A stretch of DNA of 64,000 nucleotides. Origin: Lycocorax pyrrhopterus obiensis. Its lineage: Eukaryota; Chordata; Aves; Passeriformes; Paradisaeidae. Position 1 is the stretch's first letter. Every line of letters begins with the position of its first letter. The position numbers were made by a program, and so were the translations under genes. Where the stretch lies: positions 992,001 to 1,056,000 of the forward strand of contig JACSVZ010000025.1 in assembly GCA_014706295.1 (NCBI GenBank). Reading direction: 5' to 3'. Positions 47,156 through 59,531 of this stretch are shown here, piece after piece. Below the pieces are notes generated by a model. It was not told the origin of the DNA. It searched no databases and saw only the letters and a list, made by a program, of their open reading frames with translations.

Positions 47156-48072
47156 CACACCCCTAAATCCCCAAATTCCTTTCCTCCTTATCCTTTGGAT
47201 TTGTATCAGTGCTTTAGTGATGCTCAGGATGTGTGGGAAGGGGGCACATTGAGGAAATCGGGACAAATCTGCTCCCATCCCAAAATATTTGGGGAAAAAA
47301 ATCATGCCTGAAGATCTGATTTGTTTTCCATCAAGCCAAAGCTGCTTGCAGCATCCCAGGATTATTCTCGCACAGGAGAGTTTGGAGCCTGGTGCCTGCA
47401 ATTCTGGCCCATTTCTTCTTCCTTGGGAATGTCCTTGAAAAAATCAGGACCAATCTCACAAAGTCTGGCTAGAGCTGCTTGAAGAAAAGTGAACTTTCCT
47501 CATTTTTCAGTGGAAAAACACATTCCTGAAGAAAGGGAAGGAGGGAGAAAGGCAAAGAACCTTTTTCTAACCCAGCCACTTTTTCTTCCTGGCAGAGGCA
47601 GAGTATGATTGATAAAAAGAGATCCAGGGCTGATTTTAAGACATCAGGTAATGGAGAGCTCCCCCAGCTCCTGATAAGACTTTACTCAGCCCCTCATTTG
47701 ATTCGTGTGTATCTATTTTTCTTCTTCCTGTAAATGGGGACAATTACAGTCCCTATTTCTTGCTGAGCCGTTGCGAGCCTGCAGTTATTAAGGTCTGTAA
47801 AACATCTCCGAGCCATTAGAGCATTCTGCTTTTCTACCACCCTGCTCTTACAGCAAATGGTGTTGGCTCCAAAATCTCCTTTGTGTTTAGGGGAAAACAG
47901 GGATGTCCAGGCACAGAGGAGCAGCCTGGCATGTCAGGATTTTATGTACTATTCCATAAATCCTTCATTTTGCACAGGCTATTTCATGAGACAATCCTTA
48001 ATTTGGAGTTTTTCAGAGGGAAAACGGGCTTTTGCAGCTGCAGATATGGTGGGGTCCTCTTCTAGGAAGTCA
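47156..48072. other. Unique non-coding sequence, no gene recognised
   Basis: No gene was recognised. Open frames are short. Confidence 0.55.
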
Positions 48073-48380
48073 GAGAATCATGGAATATCCCGAGGTGGAA
48101 GAGATCAACGAGGATCTCCTGGCCCTGCACAGACACCCCAACAATCCTACCCTGGGCACCCCTGGCAGCTCCTGGAGCTCTGGCAGCCTCGGGGCCGTGC
48201 CCATTCCCTGGGGAGCCTGGGCAGTGCCCAGCACCCTCTGGGGGAAGAACCTTTTCCCAAAATCCATCCTAAACCTCCCCTGGCCCAGCTCCAGCTGTTC
48301 CCTCAGGTCCTGTCACCGAGAGCAGTGATCAGAGCTGCCCCCCCAATTCCCTCAGGAGGAAGTTGTAGATATCGATGTCG
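48073..48380 (-). mobile_element. CR1 LINE fragment, 5'-truncated
   Basis: Starts AATCATGGAATATCCCGAGG, then CAACAATCCTACCCTGGGCA, GGCAGCCTCGGGGCCGTGCC and GTGCCCAGCACCCTCTGGGG. It extends past TCAGGTCCTGTCACCGAGAG to a decayed GAGGAAGTTGTAGATATCG block. It is a longer copy of the subfamily seen at 13927 and 58690. Confidence 0.93.
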
Positions 48381-49554
48381 TTGGATTTCAAAGGACCATT
48401 TGAGGTGGAAAGTCATCTCTACCTTCATTTTTACCTGGAAAGCTGCAGTCAGGAGACGCCTGCCCTCCCATCCCAGCTCCATCCCCATCACATTCCCATC
48501 TTTGTTGAACGTGTAACTAAAATCAGTCAGTCCAGGCAATGTAAATCCCTGTGATGAATCTCAGCCTGCTTGCAAAACCCATCAGGCTGACCCAAAATTC
48601 CACGTCCCCCTCCAAAAGAAGACGGTTTGATAGTGAAATAAATCCCTGGGGGCAAGTTGGCTGCTCCAAAGTTTGCCGAGGAAATCCTGGGAAGATGCGA
48701 TTTGTCTGTCAAACGAGAGCAAAAACGAATAAATATCCTGGGAGCGGAAACATTTACCCTTTCAAAAAGTGACACTGGATCTGTGATTTATCCGTGCGTG
48801 GGTGCAGCTGGGATGGAGGTGAGATAATCCTGAGAAATACCTTTCAAAGAAAAAAAATCTGAATAAAGCATCCCATTTTCCCTTCGGAGCTGTCTCTCCA
48901 TAATTTTGGGATGCTGGGAATCTTCCATGGTAACGTTTGCAGCTCCCTATTGGGAGATATTGATAAACAAAGGGAAAAGAAGGTGAATTATCCCAAAATA
49001 TCTCCCAGGCTGCTTCCTGCTGGTGCTGGGGATTGTTCTTCTGGAGTTTTTGGTCAACCCAGCTTGGGCAACTCCTTGGAAAAGTTTGGAAGCCCTGGAA
49101 AGTCAAAGGAAAATGTTTTTTTCATGATGCATTTTAACCTTAATATCAACAGCGAAGCTTCCCTGCCTCCCTTCAGCTCCAGGGGTTTCCAGGGGTCTGA
49201 TGGACATCAGCGATCCTGGAATCCCTGTGCCTCAGTTTCCTTCTTGGAAAATGCAGATTTTAGGGCTTTTTAAAGAAACTTTTTAAAAGTTGCTCATTTT
49301 TAGGACAGGTGAATGGGGGGTGTGGCAGGAGTGGGGCACGGCCTCGGGTGTGGCCGGGGCAGAGCCCCTTCCTCCCCTTCCCTGGGATTTGCTGTGGATT
49401 CTCCGTGTGTTTAATTGTGCATCGTTCCCTGTTCTCATCGGACCTTCAAACAGCCTCGAAAGTCTCCTCATTCAGGGCTTGTTTGGTCCTTGGTGAATTT
49501 TGATCTCAGCCAAAGGAGGAAGAGAATGGCAGGAAACCCCACACAGGAGCACAG
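48381..49554. other. Unique non-coding sequence, no gene recognised
   Basis: No coding or mobile-element signature was recognised. Open frames are short. Confidence 0.55.
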
Positions 49555-49998
49555 GGATGGAAGGGTGGGAGGGTGGAAAGGTGGGAGGAAGGATGGGAGG
49601 ATGGAAGGATGGGAAGATGGAAGAATGGAAGGATGGAAGGATGGGAGGATGAGAGGATGGAAGGATGGAAGGATGGAAGGATGGGAGGAAGGATGGAAGG
49701 ATGGAAGATGGGAGGATGGAAGGATGGAAGGATGGAAGAATGGAAGAATGGAAGAATGGAAGGATGGAAGGATGGAAGGATGGGAGGAAGGAAGGATGAG
49801 AAGAAGGATGGAAGGATGGGAGGAAGGATGGAAGCATGGGAAGATGGGAGGATGGGAGGATGGAAGGATGGAAGGATGGAAGGATGGGAGGAAGGGAGGA
49901 TGGAAGGAAGGGAGGATGGAGGGATGGGAGGAAGGGAGGATGGAAGGAAGGGAGGGATGGGAGGAAGGGAGGATGGGAGGAAGGATGGAAGGATGGAA
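49555..49998. repeat. GGAT/GGAA tetranucleotide-derived array
   Basis: About 110 four-base units, mainly GGAT and GGAA with interspersed GGGA, form an imperfect array. Longer words such as GGATGGAAGGATGGGA recur. The plus strand is purine plus T. Both strands stay open, giving EGWKDGRM-type and HPSILPSF-type peptides up to about 220 residues; these are repeat artefacts. Confidence 0.96.
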
Positions 49999-51814
49999 GC
50001 ATCTCCGGAGCTGTTGTCCAGCAGCCCCCCTGGCTGTGCTGATCCCCTCCTTTGGCTTCATGGCAAAACCATGATGTTTGGGAAGCCAAGACCCATGAAA
50101 ACAGCATTTCCAAGCCGTAGGCCAGCACCTCTGGGAATGAAACTCTTGGGCTGGACTTCGAAGGAGAAAGGGATTTTTTGGTTATTTATGGTTTCTATTA
50201 TCCCTGTGGCCCTTTGAGCCTTTCACCCCTGCTGGATGCTCATTTTTCCTTGTAATTTCTGCACTTTTGGGGCTTGGCTGAGCGAATTAGAGCCGTTTGG
50301 AGACTCTTTGCTCACGAGCTGCCCTTCCCCTCTGTCCCCAGATCCTCTCCCCAGTGAGAGGCAAGGCAAGGGGAACCACAGGTTTGTGATTGATTACCCT
50401 AAACAGCAAGGGAAAACGCAGAAAATGCCATTTCAGGATGAATTTCAACCCCAAATACATCAAGGAATTTCCCCCCCATCCTTGCCCAGCTCGGTGCCTT
50501 CTCCTTGCACTCCTCTTCACCTTTTCTCCTGAAATAGAAGATTGAGGCTCCCTATCACTAAATTCATAACTGTTTGCCTGGAATTTCCCCCTAGGGAATG
50601 TTATTAACAGCAACTTAGTGGCTGATGGATGGCGGCGTTGCCCAGGCTCTGTTTTGCATCCAGGCAGCCGAAGATCCATCACCGAAATTCACGTGGGCAG
50701 GCGTGGATTAAATAAACACCCCGAGAAATATTTATTGCAGAGGGGAAATTGGACTGGAGCCTTGTACAGATGTGTATTTATAGTGATTTAATAATCAATT
50801 ATCGCCCTGGCACTCAATCCCCGCCTGATTAAATCTTCGCAGGGAGGCGTCTCGAGAACTTTCGCTTAAAAAGGTGATTTTAATTCTGTTCTGTAATTGT
50901 TTTTTGGGCTCTTTGCTGGCTGTCCAGGAGCTGTAGGTACAGGGATGGACTGTGGTGAGAGCTTTGTGGTTGGGTGTTAATGGAGCCATGAATTGATTTT
51001 ATTTTCTGCTCTTTATTCCCTTCTCTCCCCGCTCCCCCAAACTTAGACTTTTTTTCCCTCGTAAGGGATAATTCATTCCATGATTGCAAATAGATCACAG
51101 TAAACTTGGTGTAATGGAGCAGTAATTACCTAAAAAGTGATGGATTTGGGGGGATTTTGGAGGCTAAACGATCCGAGAGGTACTGTACAAAGCAGGAGCA
51201 ACAATTTTGATGCTGATCAGTGCAGTGCTGAGAATTTTCCGCCAATTCCTCTTAGAACCAGCTGCCAGTTTAACCTTTCAGAGGCACTTGAAGCTCCCCA
51301 GGTCTCCCTCACAGTGTATTTTGTGTGTTTTATTAACACCTCTGGAAACAGACCCCGCTGTGAGAGTAACTCAGCAAACACTGGGTTGATATTCCCGAGG
51401 ATCTGCAAACCCAGCATTCCCAGGACATCCTTTAACTGTTATTTAATGAGCAGGCCCCTCTTTCCCGGGGGAATCTCTGCAAGACAAGGGTCAGACGTTG
51501 TCCTGGGAGGTTTGGGCATCTCTTGGGTTGGAAATTGGCACAAAAGGGCCTTTTTGGGGAGCAGTTTGCAAAGTTAAGCTGTGATGGAATGGGATTCCTG
51601 TGTTCCTGCACTGTGAGGCATCCCTGTGCACCCGGGACAGAGGAAAGCAGGCCTGTGGCCCCCCAAATTCCAGGATGCGGAATTCCAGGTATCGGGCAGG
51701 CGAGTGCGTTTGGGAGAAGCCACTAGTGGGAGCCGTGATCCCACAGAACCCCCACAGACCCCGGGCAGGAGCGGTCCCTGGGCTCCGCCTGGGCTTGCTC
51801 CTCCCTTACTGCTC
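49999..51814. other. Unique non-coding sequence, no gene recognised
   Basis: No gene was recognised. The patch at about 50690-50900 is repeat-free and AT-rich, with a forkhead-like ATAAACA word near 50713, a TTTAATAATCAATTAT run near 50786 and a CpG-bearing GGCGTCTCGAG near 50846. This makes it a weak candidate for conserved regulatory DNA. Confidence 0.5.
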
Positions 51815-52245
51815 TGGGAATCCGGGAATCGGGGGATCACGGAACACCAGAAAGGTTTGGGGTCTCACAAAAGGGATCTTAAATCCATCCAGTCCCACCC
51901 CTGCCATGTCAGGGACACCTTCCACTGTCCCAGGCTGCTCCAAGCCCCAATGTCCAGCCTGGCCTTGGACACTGCCAGGGATCCAGGGGCAGCCACAGCT
52001 GCTCTGGGCACCCTGTGCCAGGGCCTCCCCACCCTCCCAGGGAACAATTCCTTCCCAATATCCCATCCAGCCCTGCCCTCTGGCACTGGGAAGCCATTCC
52101 CTGTGTCCTGTCCCTCCATTCCTTGTCCCCAGTCCCTCTCCAGCTCTCCTGGAGCCCCTTTAGGCCCTGCAAGGGGCTCTGAGCTCTCCCTGGAGCCGTC
52201 TCCTCTCCAGGTGAGCACCCCCAGCTCTCCCAGCCTGGCTCCATG
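51815..52245 (-). mobile_element. CR1 LINE fragment (about 430 bp)
   Basis: It starts with a decayed tail (GGGAATCCGGGAATCGGG), then ATCCATCCAGTCCCACCC, ACCTTCCACTGTCCCAGG and GGGCACCCTGTGCCAGGGCC. It ends in the CR1 coding C-terminal region near CTCTCCCAGCCTGGCTCC. It is the same type as 9735-10142, and the two can be aligned block by block. Confidence 0.93.
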
Positions 52246-54270
52246 GGAAGGGGGCTCCAGCCTTTGCACGATCTTTGCCTTTCCTGTCGCTCCTGGCTGC
52301 CCTCTGCCTGCACTCAAAGTTGGGCTTCCTGGGAGGGGACAGGGAGCAGTAGGAGGGTGCTGGGGGGATGGAGAGGTCCCCTCTGCCCTTCCCACCCTGA
52401 TGGAGACCCCATGGCACCAACTGGGAGCACTTTCCATCTGTCCCTGGAATAAGGACAAAGTTTGCTGCTCCGGCTGGGTTGTTGGCAGATGGAGGGGGAT
52501 ACAGGACACAGCCAAGCCTGGGAATTTTATTCACCTCTGGGATGGAGGGACCTTTCCGGAGCGTCTCTGGAAGGCTCCATCCAGCCATCTCCTTCATGGC
52601 CTTGCTTGAGCTTCCCCCGTTCTCCTCCTCTCCTGCTCCCGCCCAAATGCCTTTTCCTGCTGCTGCTCCTCTTGGGAACCAGCTCCCAGCCTGGCAAAGC
52701 TGCTTTCCATGGTGTATTTTGGAGGTTCCTGGCTCAGTGGCTGCCCAAACACCCGGCAGCTGTCCCGTCCCAGGGCTGCAGCACCACAAACCGGCTGGGA
52801 CGAGGAGCGGGGAAATCTGGGATGCCTCCGCTTGCAGCCCAGTGCCTCCAAAGCATGGCTGAAGGAGCAGCTCCACGTTGTTTGTTCAGACTTTACCGAG
52901 CGGCCTTGAGGAGGAAATGAGGTCTTATTAGGGACTCTAATAATGCTCCAGATCATCCTCCGTGCGCAGCAGATCCGAAGGATTAGCAAAACAAATGAAG
53001 TAATGACTTTTCTGTGAAATTAAAATTTTGTAAGATAATCCAAAGAGGAAATAGAAATTTTATTTCAATTATGCATTAAACTTCCTCAGCTCATTTCGGG
53101 TCAGGGTTTGAAAACCAGGGAAAATTTACAGCAGCGCTGGGCCAGAAGGAGCTGAAATCCTCGAGCCTGCTCTGGGATGGAGCCGTCACGGCGCCGGACT
53201 GCTGAGCACCCTGGTGTGCTCCCAGACATGCCCGACAGCCCCAAACCTGGCTTTTCCCAATTAAAATCCGGGCTGTGAAGCACGGACACGCTGCATGGCT
53301 GAGCTGGTTTGTCCTCAGCAAGAACTGCAGGAATAATTGAAATTCCCGGCGTTGCTCTGAGCTCAGGACTCCCGGACAGAGAAGCTCTTAACAAATGGAC
53401 CATCTCTTTTCCTCACTGAGCACAGACCAGAGCAGCGTCAGGAGGGTCTGGGGCTGAAATTGGGACTGAGCATCGTTTCTGACTTGATTCTAAAGGCTGA
53501 GCTCATGGCAGTGATTCCAGCCCTGCTGGGATGACTGGGGACAAAACCGCCCGGGCAGGTGCAGTTTGTGTTTTACACGAGATGTTTTATTAAAACAGAA
53601 TTCAATCAACAGCTTGGAGTGTCCCCAGAGGGAGGACAAGGATGTGTCACTCCATGGTGGCCCTGAGCAGCTGAGCCAGGCGAGTCTCCGTCACCAAATC
53701 CACAAGAAATTGCATCCCAGAGCTCCATCCCTATGGGATGCTGCTCTAAAATGGGGAGAAGCCAGGTGTTGGAGGGGACACTTGTGACAAGCCACACTTG
53801 CTGTCACCAAGCAATGCCATGAAAGCCCTGCTGAGGGAGAAGCCTCCAGCAGAGATTTCATCCCGCATCCTCGCAGCTCCCAGGGCCTAATCATGCCCAG
53901 GAAGGAAAAATGGGTAAATAAATGAATAAATCAAGCTGGTAATTCATTAGGAGCCACAATCCAGGGAGTGTCACAGCTGGTGAGATGCCACAGCTTGGAT
54001 CAGGAGCCTCCAAAGTGAGGAAATGAGAGGTTAAAGGCATTTCCTTGGTTTTGTGAGCTGCCTCAAACAGGGCTCTTATCTTAATTGATACAGCCCCAGC
54101 CTTTCTCTGCACGCCTCCGACAACAAGCGCGGCTCTTTGTCCTCTCCCGTTATTAAAGACTCCACTTTGGATCACAGGGATAACAGACAGGCTCGCTGAG
54201 CATGCCGCTCTCCAGGTAAAAGCCCAAAATCTCCTCTTTTCCAGCTTCTCAGGGCACAGGAGACATTCCG
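52246..54270. other. Unique non-coding sequence with one AT-rich candidate element
   Basis: No gene was recognised. The patch at 52915-53100 is strongly AT-rich and repeat-free, with ACTCTAATAATG, AATGAAGTAATGAC and TTCAATTATGCATTAAAC words. It is one of the better motif-dense candidates in the window for conserved non-coding DNA. Confidence 0.5.
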
Positions 54271-54424
54271 GAATCACGGATTATCCTGAGCTGGGTGGGA
54301 CCCACCAGGATCGAGTCCACCTTCCAGCCCTGCACAGGACACCCCAAGGGTTACCACACCCCCAATAACTTTGTCCAGATCTCTGGAATTCTGTCAGGCT
54401 CGGGGCTGCGACCACTTCCCTGGG
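54271..54424 (-). mobile_element. CR1 LINE fragment, degenerate
   Basis: Complement of the CR1 3' end: GAATCACGGATTATCCTGAG, GGGACCCACCAGGATCGAG and GCACAGGACACCCCAAGG, then a decayed CTGTCAGGCTCGGGGCTG. It belongs to the 13927/48073 type but is older looking. Confidence 0.85.
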
Positions 54425-55352
54425 ATTAAATCCTTCTGTCAGTACTTGAGCACTTCACTCTTGCCCTCTGGAGCAGAGGGTGGGGTCCAGCCCTGTCCCC
54501 AGCCTGTGTGCTGAGGAGGAAATCCGAAAGTTGGGCAGTTTCCCATCCCAGATGGGAATGTGTCCCGGCCATCTGGAAGCGGGTGGCTGTGAGCAGGGAG
54601 CATATGATGCTCACAAAAGCTTTCTGTGAAATATCTTGGTTTCAGCGGTTTTTTTTTCACCCTGGGGAGGTAAAAGCTCCACACAACCTGTGTCACACTG
54701 GGAGAGACCCAGGAGCTGGTGACACAGTCCTGGAGAGAGGGTGGAGAAGGGACGGGGCCCTTCATCAGGATGTGATGGCGATGGATCAGCCTTTCCATCG
54801 GGGCTGCAGATGGGCCTTGTCCACCTTAATTCAACCACTCATTCCTAAAATGCCACGCAGTGTGTCCATCTCCTCCAGGAGGTACAGACAAGTCCCTCTG
54901 GACAGATCATTCCCTGCCAAATAATCGAATTCCCAGCACTTTCTCCATCACCATCAACTTTTTCCCAAAGCTTTCCACGCTTCCAAGAATAAAATAAATT
55001 CCTTCTTTATTTATGTTTATTCTTTATGTATTTCCGGGGGGGTTCTGGCAATTTGGGACCCCAAATCTGCTGATTAAGGCAGTGTTTCCCCACCAAAGGG
55101 CATTGTCCAGCAGCTTTGGGAGGACTCGTGTATCCCTGTATGCTGGACAATGGGAAGGGAATTTCGTCCCAAGGTTTGGTGACACCCAGGAGCTGCTGTG
55201 GCTCAAGCAGCACAAGGTGAAGATGCTGTCAGGGAGGAGGATGGTGGGGCTTTGCTTCTGCAGCATCCAGATCCCACAGGATCCCTCACAAGCAGCCAAA
55301 GGGCCCAGGGAGAACAGGATATACCCAGGAATAATAAAAAAATCCATGTGGG
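54425..55352. other. Unique non-coding sequence, no gene recognised
   Basis: No coding or mobile-element signature was recognised. Confidence 0.55.
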
Positions 55353-55680
55353 ATTAAAATAAAATAAAACTTAGAATTTTAAAAATATAAAATAAAATAT
55401 AAAATATAAAATATAAAATATAAAATATAAAATATAGAATTAAAATAAAATATAAAATAAAAATAAAAATAAAATAAAATATAAAATGTAAAATATAAAA
55501 TATAAAATATAAAATATAATATAAAATATAAAATATAACAAAACAAAATAAAATAAAATACAAAATAAAATAAAATATAAAATAAAATAAATTAAAAGAA
55601 AATATAAGAAAAATAAAATAATAAAATTAAAAAACTAAAATAAAATAAAATAAAATGAAATAAAATAAAATAAAATAAAG
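55353..55680. repeat. A/T-rich array of TAAAATA-type units
   Basis: About 328 bp of nearly pure A and T are built from AAAATATA and AAAATA units with slips. The last part is AAAAT pentamers. Only a handful of G and C bases interrupt it. The minus-strand frame across it (FYILYF-type peptide) is an artefact. Confidence 0.96.
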
Positions 55681-58520
55681 AGATTTCCAGCAGCCACAAT
55701 CTGAGCATGCGATATCCAGCAGAGAAGCCTGTGTGGGGTGGGGAATGGCACTGGCAGCATTTACCAGAACTACATCCCAAAATATTCCCATTACTCCCCA
55801 GTGTGCCACGTCAGCACCCGGCACGGAAAACGGTCCCTGTTGATTCCTTCAGGCTCCAGCAGATCCATAATGGGAAGCAAATTGCGGGCGACTCCCGGGA
55901 TGGATGATGGCAACGGGCACTTGTGCTCCCAGGCCTCGGTCAGGAATTCCATAAATACGCGGACAGTCAATTCTCCGGGAGCGTTCCTTCGGAGCTGGAT
56001 GAGACTGACAGCTGTCAGTGGGGCTGACATCGCTGGGATGGGGATGGAGAAGGGCAGCCCATGGATGTCACGTGTCTAAGGGAGCAAAAATCACTGCAAG
56101 GAACAGACACCCCTGGAGCAGCCCGGGAAAGGAAGCAATTCCCTACGGATATTTATATTCTAGGAGCTCTGCAAGTCTTCTACATTCTGCCAGGAGGAGA
56201 AAAAAACCCACTAAACTTAAAAACCCGCTACAAATGGAGCACGTCAGAGTTATTCCAAGAGCAGTCTGGCTCTTCCCTACACGTTTCTATTTTTGGTGGC
56301 ACAAGCAGTGGCTCAGGTTGTCTGGGAGGTGTCAGGAGTGATCCATGATTTTAGGAAGTCCTTACATATCTCCTTTGGTGGGTGGTTGTCATTCCCCTCT
56401 GACCCCTCTGCAGTTCCTCTTTCCAAGCTCATTCCTCCAAAGCCACCAACTCTGCTCTTTAATAGAGGCTGGGACTCCTGGGCGACTCCCAGATCCAGGG
56501 ATTTAAGGTAAACCCCACCAATTCTCACATTACTTTGACCCTGAGCACTCAGCTCAGGGCTTTTCCCACCTGAAGTTGATTAAAGGGAAGACCGGAGAGC
56601 TGGAAATGAGCTGTGAGAAAGGCTGGGCTGAGCTTTCCACGGGAGTAAAAGGGAGAGTGGCCACGGATGGTTACGATGCACACCCTGGAGTCCCAGAAGG
56701 TGCTGCTGAGTGGAGCTGAGCATCCACAGGGAGACAGCCAGGGACTCATTTTTGCACCCAGAGAGGAACACATGGACCGTGGCGTGTTCCCAGCTTCATC
56801 TCCGGAAATCCCTGGCATCGCTGCAGGATTTGGGGTGGCTCCTCTCCTTCGTTCCTGTTGCTTCCATGGGATGGTACTCACTGCTCCTGCCTCCTTGACC
56901 ATCATCACCTTTTCAGGGACACAGAGATTCGGGATCATCCTGCAGTGATGCTCTTAATGTCTATATACCAACATCTGCAACTCCAGCTCCCTCCAAAAAA
57001 TATCCATGGCACCAAATCCAGATTTCCTCCTCCTTCCCGTGAGTGCTGTGGCTCTGGGCAGGTTTCAGCCTCAGGTTTTCTTCTGGAGCTCATGTTTTCT
57101 TCTGGAGAGGAGGATTTTTTGGGACAGTCTGGATGTTGTGAATGAGTTTATTCCTCATTTTGGATACAGCCCCTGTTTTGGCCATGGCAGATGTTGTGAA
57201 TATCTGGGAATATTTGCAGTGATCACAATGCAACCATTTGAATTCACGTGGAGGCCAAGGTTTTCCAGAGGAGAAGTTTAATTTTAATTAGTGGCCAAGA
57301 TTGCTCTTTCTCATCTGCCGCCTCTAATCCTCCCCTTCAATTAAAATGGAGTTTTTGCAACGGGAAATTAGGAAAATTACCAACAATTCCAAGGAATGGC
57401 AGCCTGTGCTGAGCCCAAGTTGCTGCACATCCCTTTGGGAAGATCACTGGAATATGGGTGGGTTCACTCGTCCCCTTTTCCTTTCGGCTCCGAGTCTGGA
57501 GGCTTCCCCACACCTTTGGGTCCAAACGCACAGAGCTTAATTGAGTTATCCCAACTCTTCTCCCCTTTCCAGTGCGATGGGCTTCTCCTGAGGTTCTGAA
57601 CCAGAACAAATTTCCTCTTTTCCGAGCGTGATGTCCCTGGGGTGAAGCTCTGCAGCAAATTAGGAATTAACATCTGTAGAGCCGCGTTATCCACCACGCC
57701 AATCACGGCTCCGGAACCGCCCGCGACGGCTCCCCTGAAGGATCCCTGTTGTGTGTTTAATAAAACAACCAAACCGGGGCTCAAATTTCCTTGCTCCTAT
57801 GAAAAATTCATTGCTGCAGTTCCCGGGAAGTGTTGATCCATCGGATTGCTGCGAGGGAAAAGCCTGAGCCCATGGAGATGCCGGCAGCTCCGTGGTGTTG
57901 AGTGGCTCCTGTCCCAGTGCGTCCCTGAAAATGGACATTGGGGATGCAAGGGGGAAACTAAGGCAGGGAGGTGGATGCAGACAGAGAATTTGGGGGGGAA
58001 AACAGGGAAAGGAGCTTCCCTCTTTGCAGTATCACGCTGGGGCACATTGACTTTAAATATCCCCCAATTCCAGAGGCTCCGGCACCAACTCTCCCAAACT
58101 CCTGGGCAACTCCAACAGGCGATTTCCAGCTCGGCTGCTCAAACACGCCCCCGAAAAGGCAGCGTCAATTGTGTATTTGATTGTAAAAATTGCAGCTCCT
58201 GCTGTGTTGCTTGGTGACATAAATCAGCCGGCACTGGGGCAGAATCCCAACGCTCCACTCCGGCACGGAGCCGGCACGGAACAGCCGAGGGAAGGATTTA
58301 TCTCCCGACCCAACGCTGTTCCCAGGAGAGCAGCACGAGCAATTCTGCATAACAAACATTCCTGGGCTGTGGGATACACGGAAAACACATCTCCTTGCTC
58401 CTTCCTGACAAACTCTCTGGGAGAGGCTGATGAGGAGCAAGTTTTCCACCTGAGTTTGTGGTGCTGATGGAGAAATCCAGGTGCTCAGATCCAAAGGCTG
58501 GTGTAGCATCAGGACCAGCA
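55681..58520. other. Unique non-coding sequence, no gene recognised
   Basis: No gene was recognised. The segment 57660-57745 is unusually CpG-dense, with about nine CpG in 55 bp, and lies in a 106-residue minus-strand frame described under findings. Confidence 0.5.
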
Positions 58521-59075
58521 GGGATCTGAAATGGAGGGAGGATCCATAGGAAAGTTTTGTTTCAATTTGTTTTTCTTACGGAGCTTTATTTCCCAGGTGG
58601 GGTTTGCAGGTTCAGTACCACAATCTCCAAGTTTTGGCAGGGGAAACTGAGGCACGGAAAGGAAACATTCCATTGCAAGCTCAGGATGAAAAATCCTGAG
58701 CTGGACCCACCACGATCATCCAGTCCAACCCCTGGCCCAGCACAGACACCCCGACAACCCCACCCTGGGCATCCCTGGCAGCGCTGTCCAAACGCTCCTG
58801 GAGCTCTGGCAGCCTCGGGGCCATGCCCATTCCCTGGGAACCTGGGCAGTGCCCAGCACCCTCTGGGGGAAGAGCCTTTTCCCTAAATCCAGCCTAAGCC
58901 TCCCCTGGATGCGGATGAGCCTCAAGGAGGTGCTGCACAGAGCTCATCCCTCCCCGTTTGGGGGTTTTATCATCCCTTTCACCTCTTTAAACCACTTCTT
59001 ATGGCAGCACCTGCCTTTGGATGGGCTGGAGCTCAAAAAGACACTGGGCTCTTTGAAATCCCCCTCTCCTGTCTG
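58521..59075. repeat. Local duplication, copy 1 (interrupted by CR1)
   Basis: This segment aligns in order with 59100-59531. Shared blocks include ATCTGAAATG, GGGTTTGCAGG, AAACTGAGGCAC, GGATGAGC, TTTATCATCCCTTTCA, GGATGGG and CTCTTTGAAATCCCCCTCT. The CR1 at 58690-58911 sits inside this copy only. Copies are diverged. Confidence 0.8.
58690..58911 (-). mobile_element. CR1 LINE fragment inside one copy of a duplication
   Basis: Complement of a CR1 3' region: AATCCTGAGCTGGACCCACC, CACCCTGGGCATCCCTGGCA and GTGCCCAGCACCCTCTGGGG, ending at CCTCCCCTGG. The tail octamers are missing or lost at the left end. The equivalent position in the second duplicate (near 59266) has no CR1. Confidence 0.92.
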
Positions 59076-59099
59076 AAATGAAGGGGAATCAGAATTGGA

Positions 59100-59531
59100 G
59101 GGGAATCTGAAATGAAGAAGATTCTCAGGCAAGCTTTGCTTCCGTTTGTTCCTATTACGGGATTTTATTCCGGCGCTGGGTTTGCAGGTGGAGCAACGAG
59201 CTCCACTTTTTGCAGGGAAAACTGAGGCACAGGAAGGGAATGGCCCACAGCAAACTCAGGGTGACTTTGGATGTGGATGAGCATCCAGGAGGTGATTCCA
59301 GGAGCTGCATCCCTCCCCTTTTGCCCACCTGGTAATTGTCTATCTGTCTTTATCATCCCTTTCAGCTCTTTAAACTCTTCTCATCCCACTCTTTAAAGCA
59401 CTTTATCCCTGGATGGGATGAAGCCACCCTGAGATCCATCCTGGGGTCTGGCAGCTCCTGAAGGACACAGAAATCCCTGGGTGCCCCACAAAAAAAACAC
59501 TGGGCTCTTTGAAATCCCCCTCTGCCGTCCT
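59100..59531. repeat. Local duplication, copy 2 (no CR1)
   Basis: This is the second copy of the unit at 58521-59075. It lacks the CR1 and has about 80 extra bases around 59410-59490, including a block with GAGATCCATCCTGGGG that copy 1 lacks. It ends with the shared CTTTGAAATCCCCCTCT word. Confidence 0.8.

Noticed and set aside
49415..50217. Frames of about 200-220 residues with GWKDGRMEG or HPSILPSF repeats
   Set aside because: Produced by the GGAT/GGAA array. Both strands are open, which is expected for such repeats and not for a real gene.
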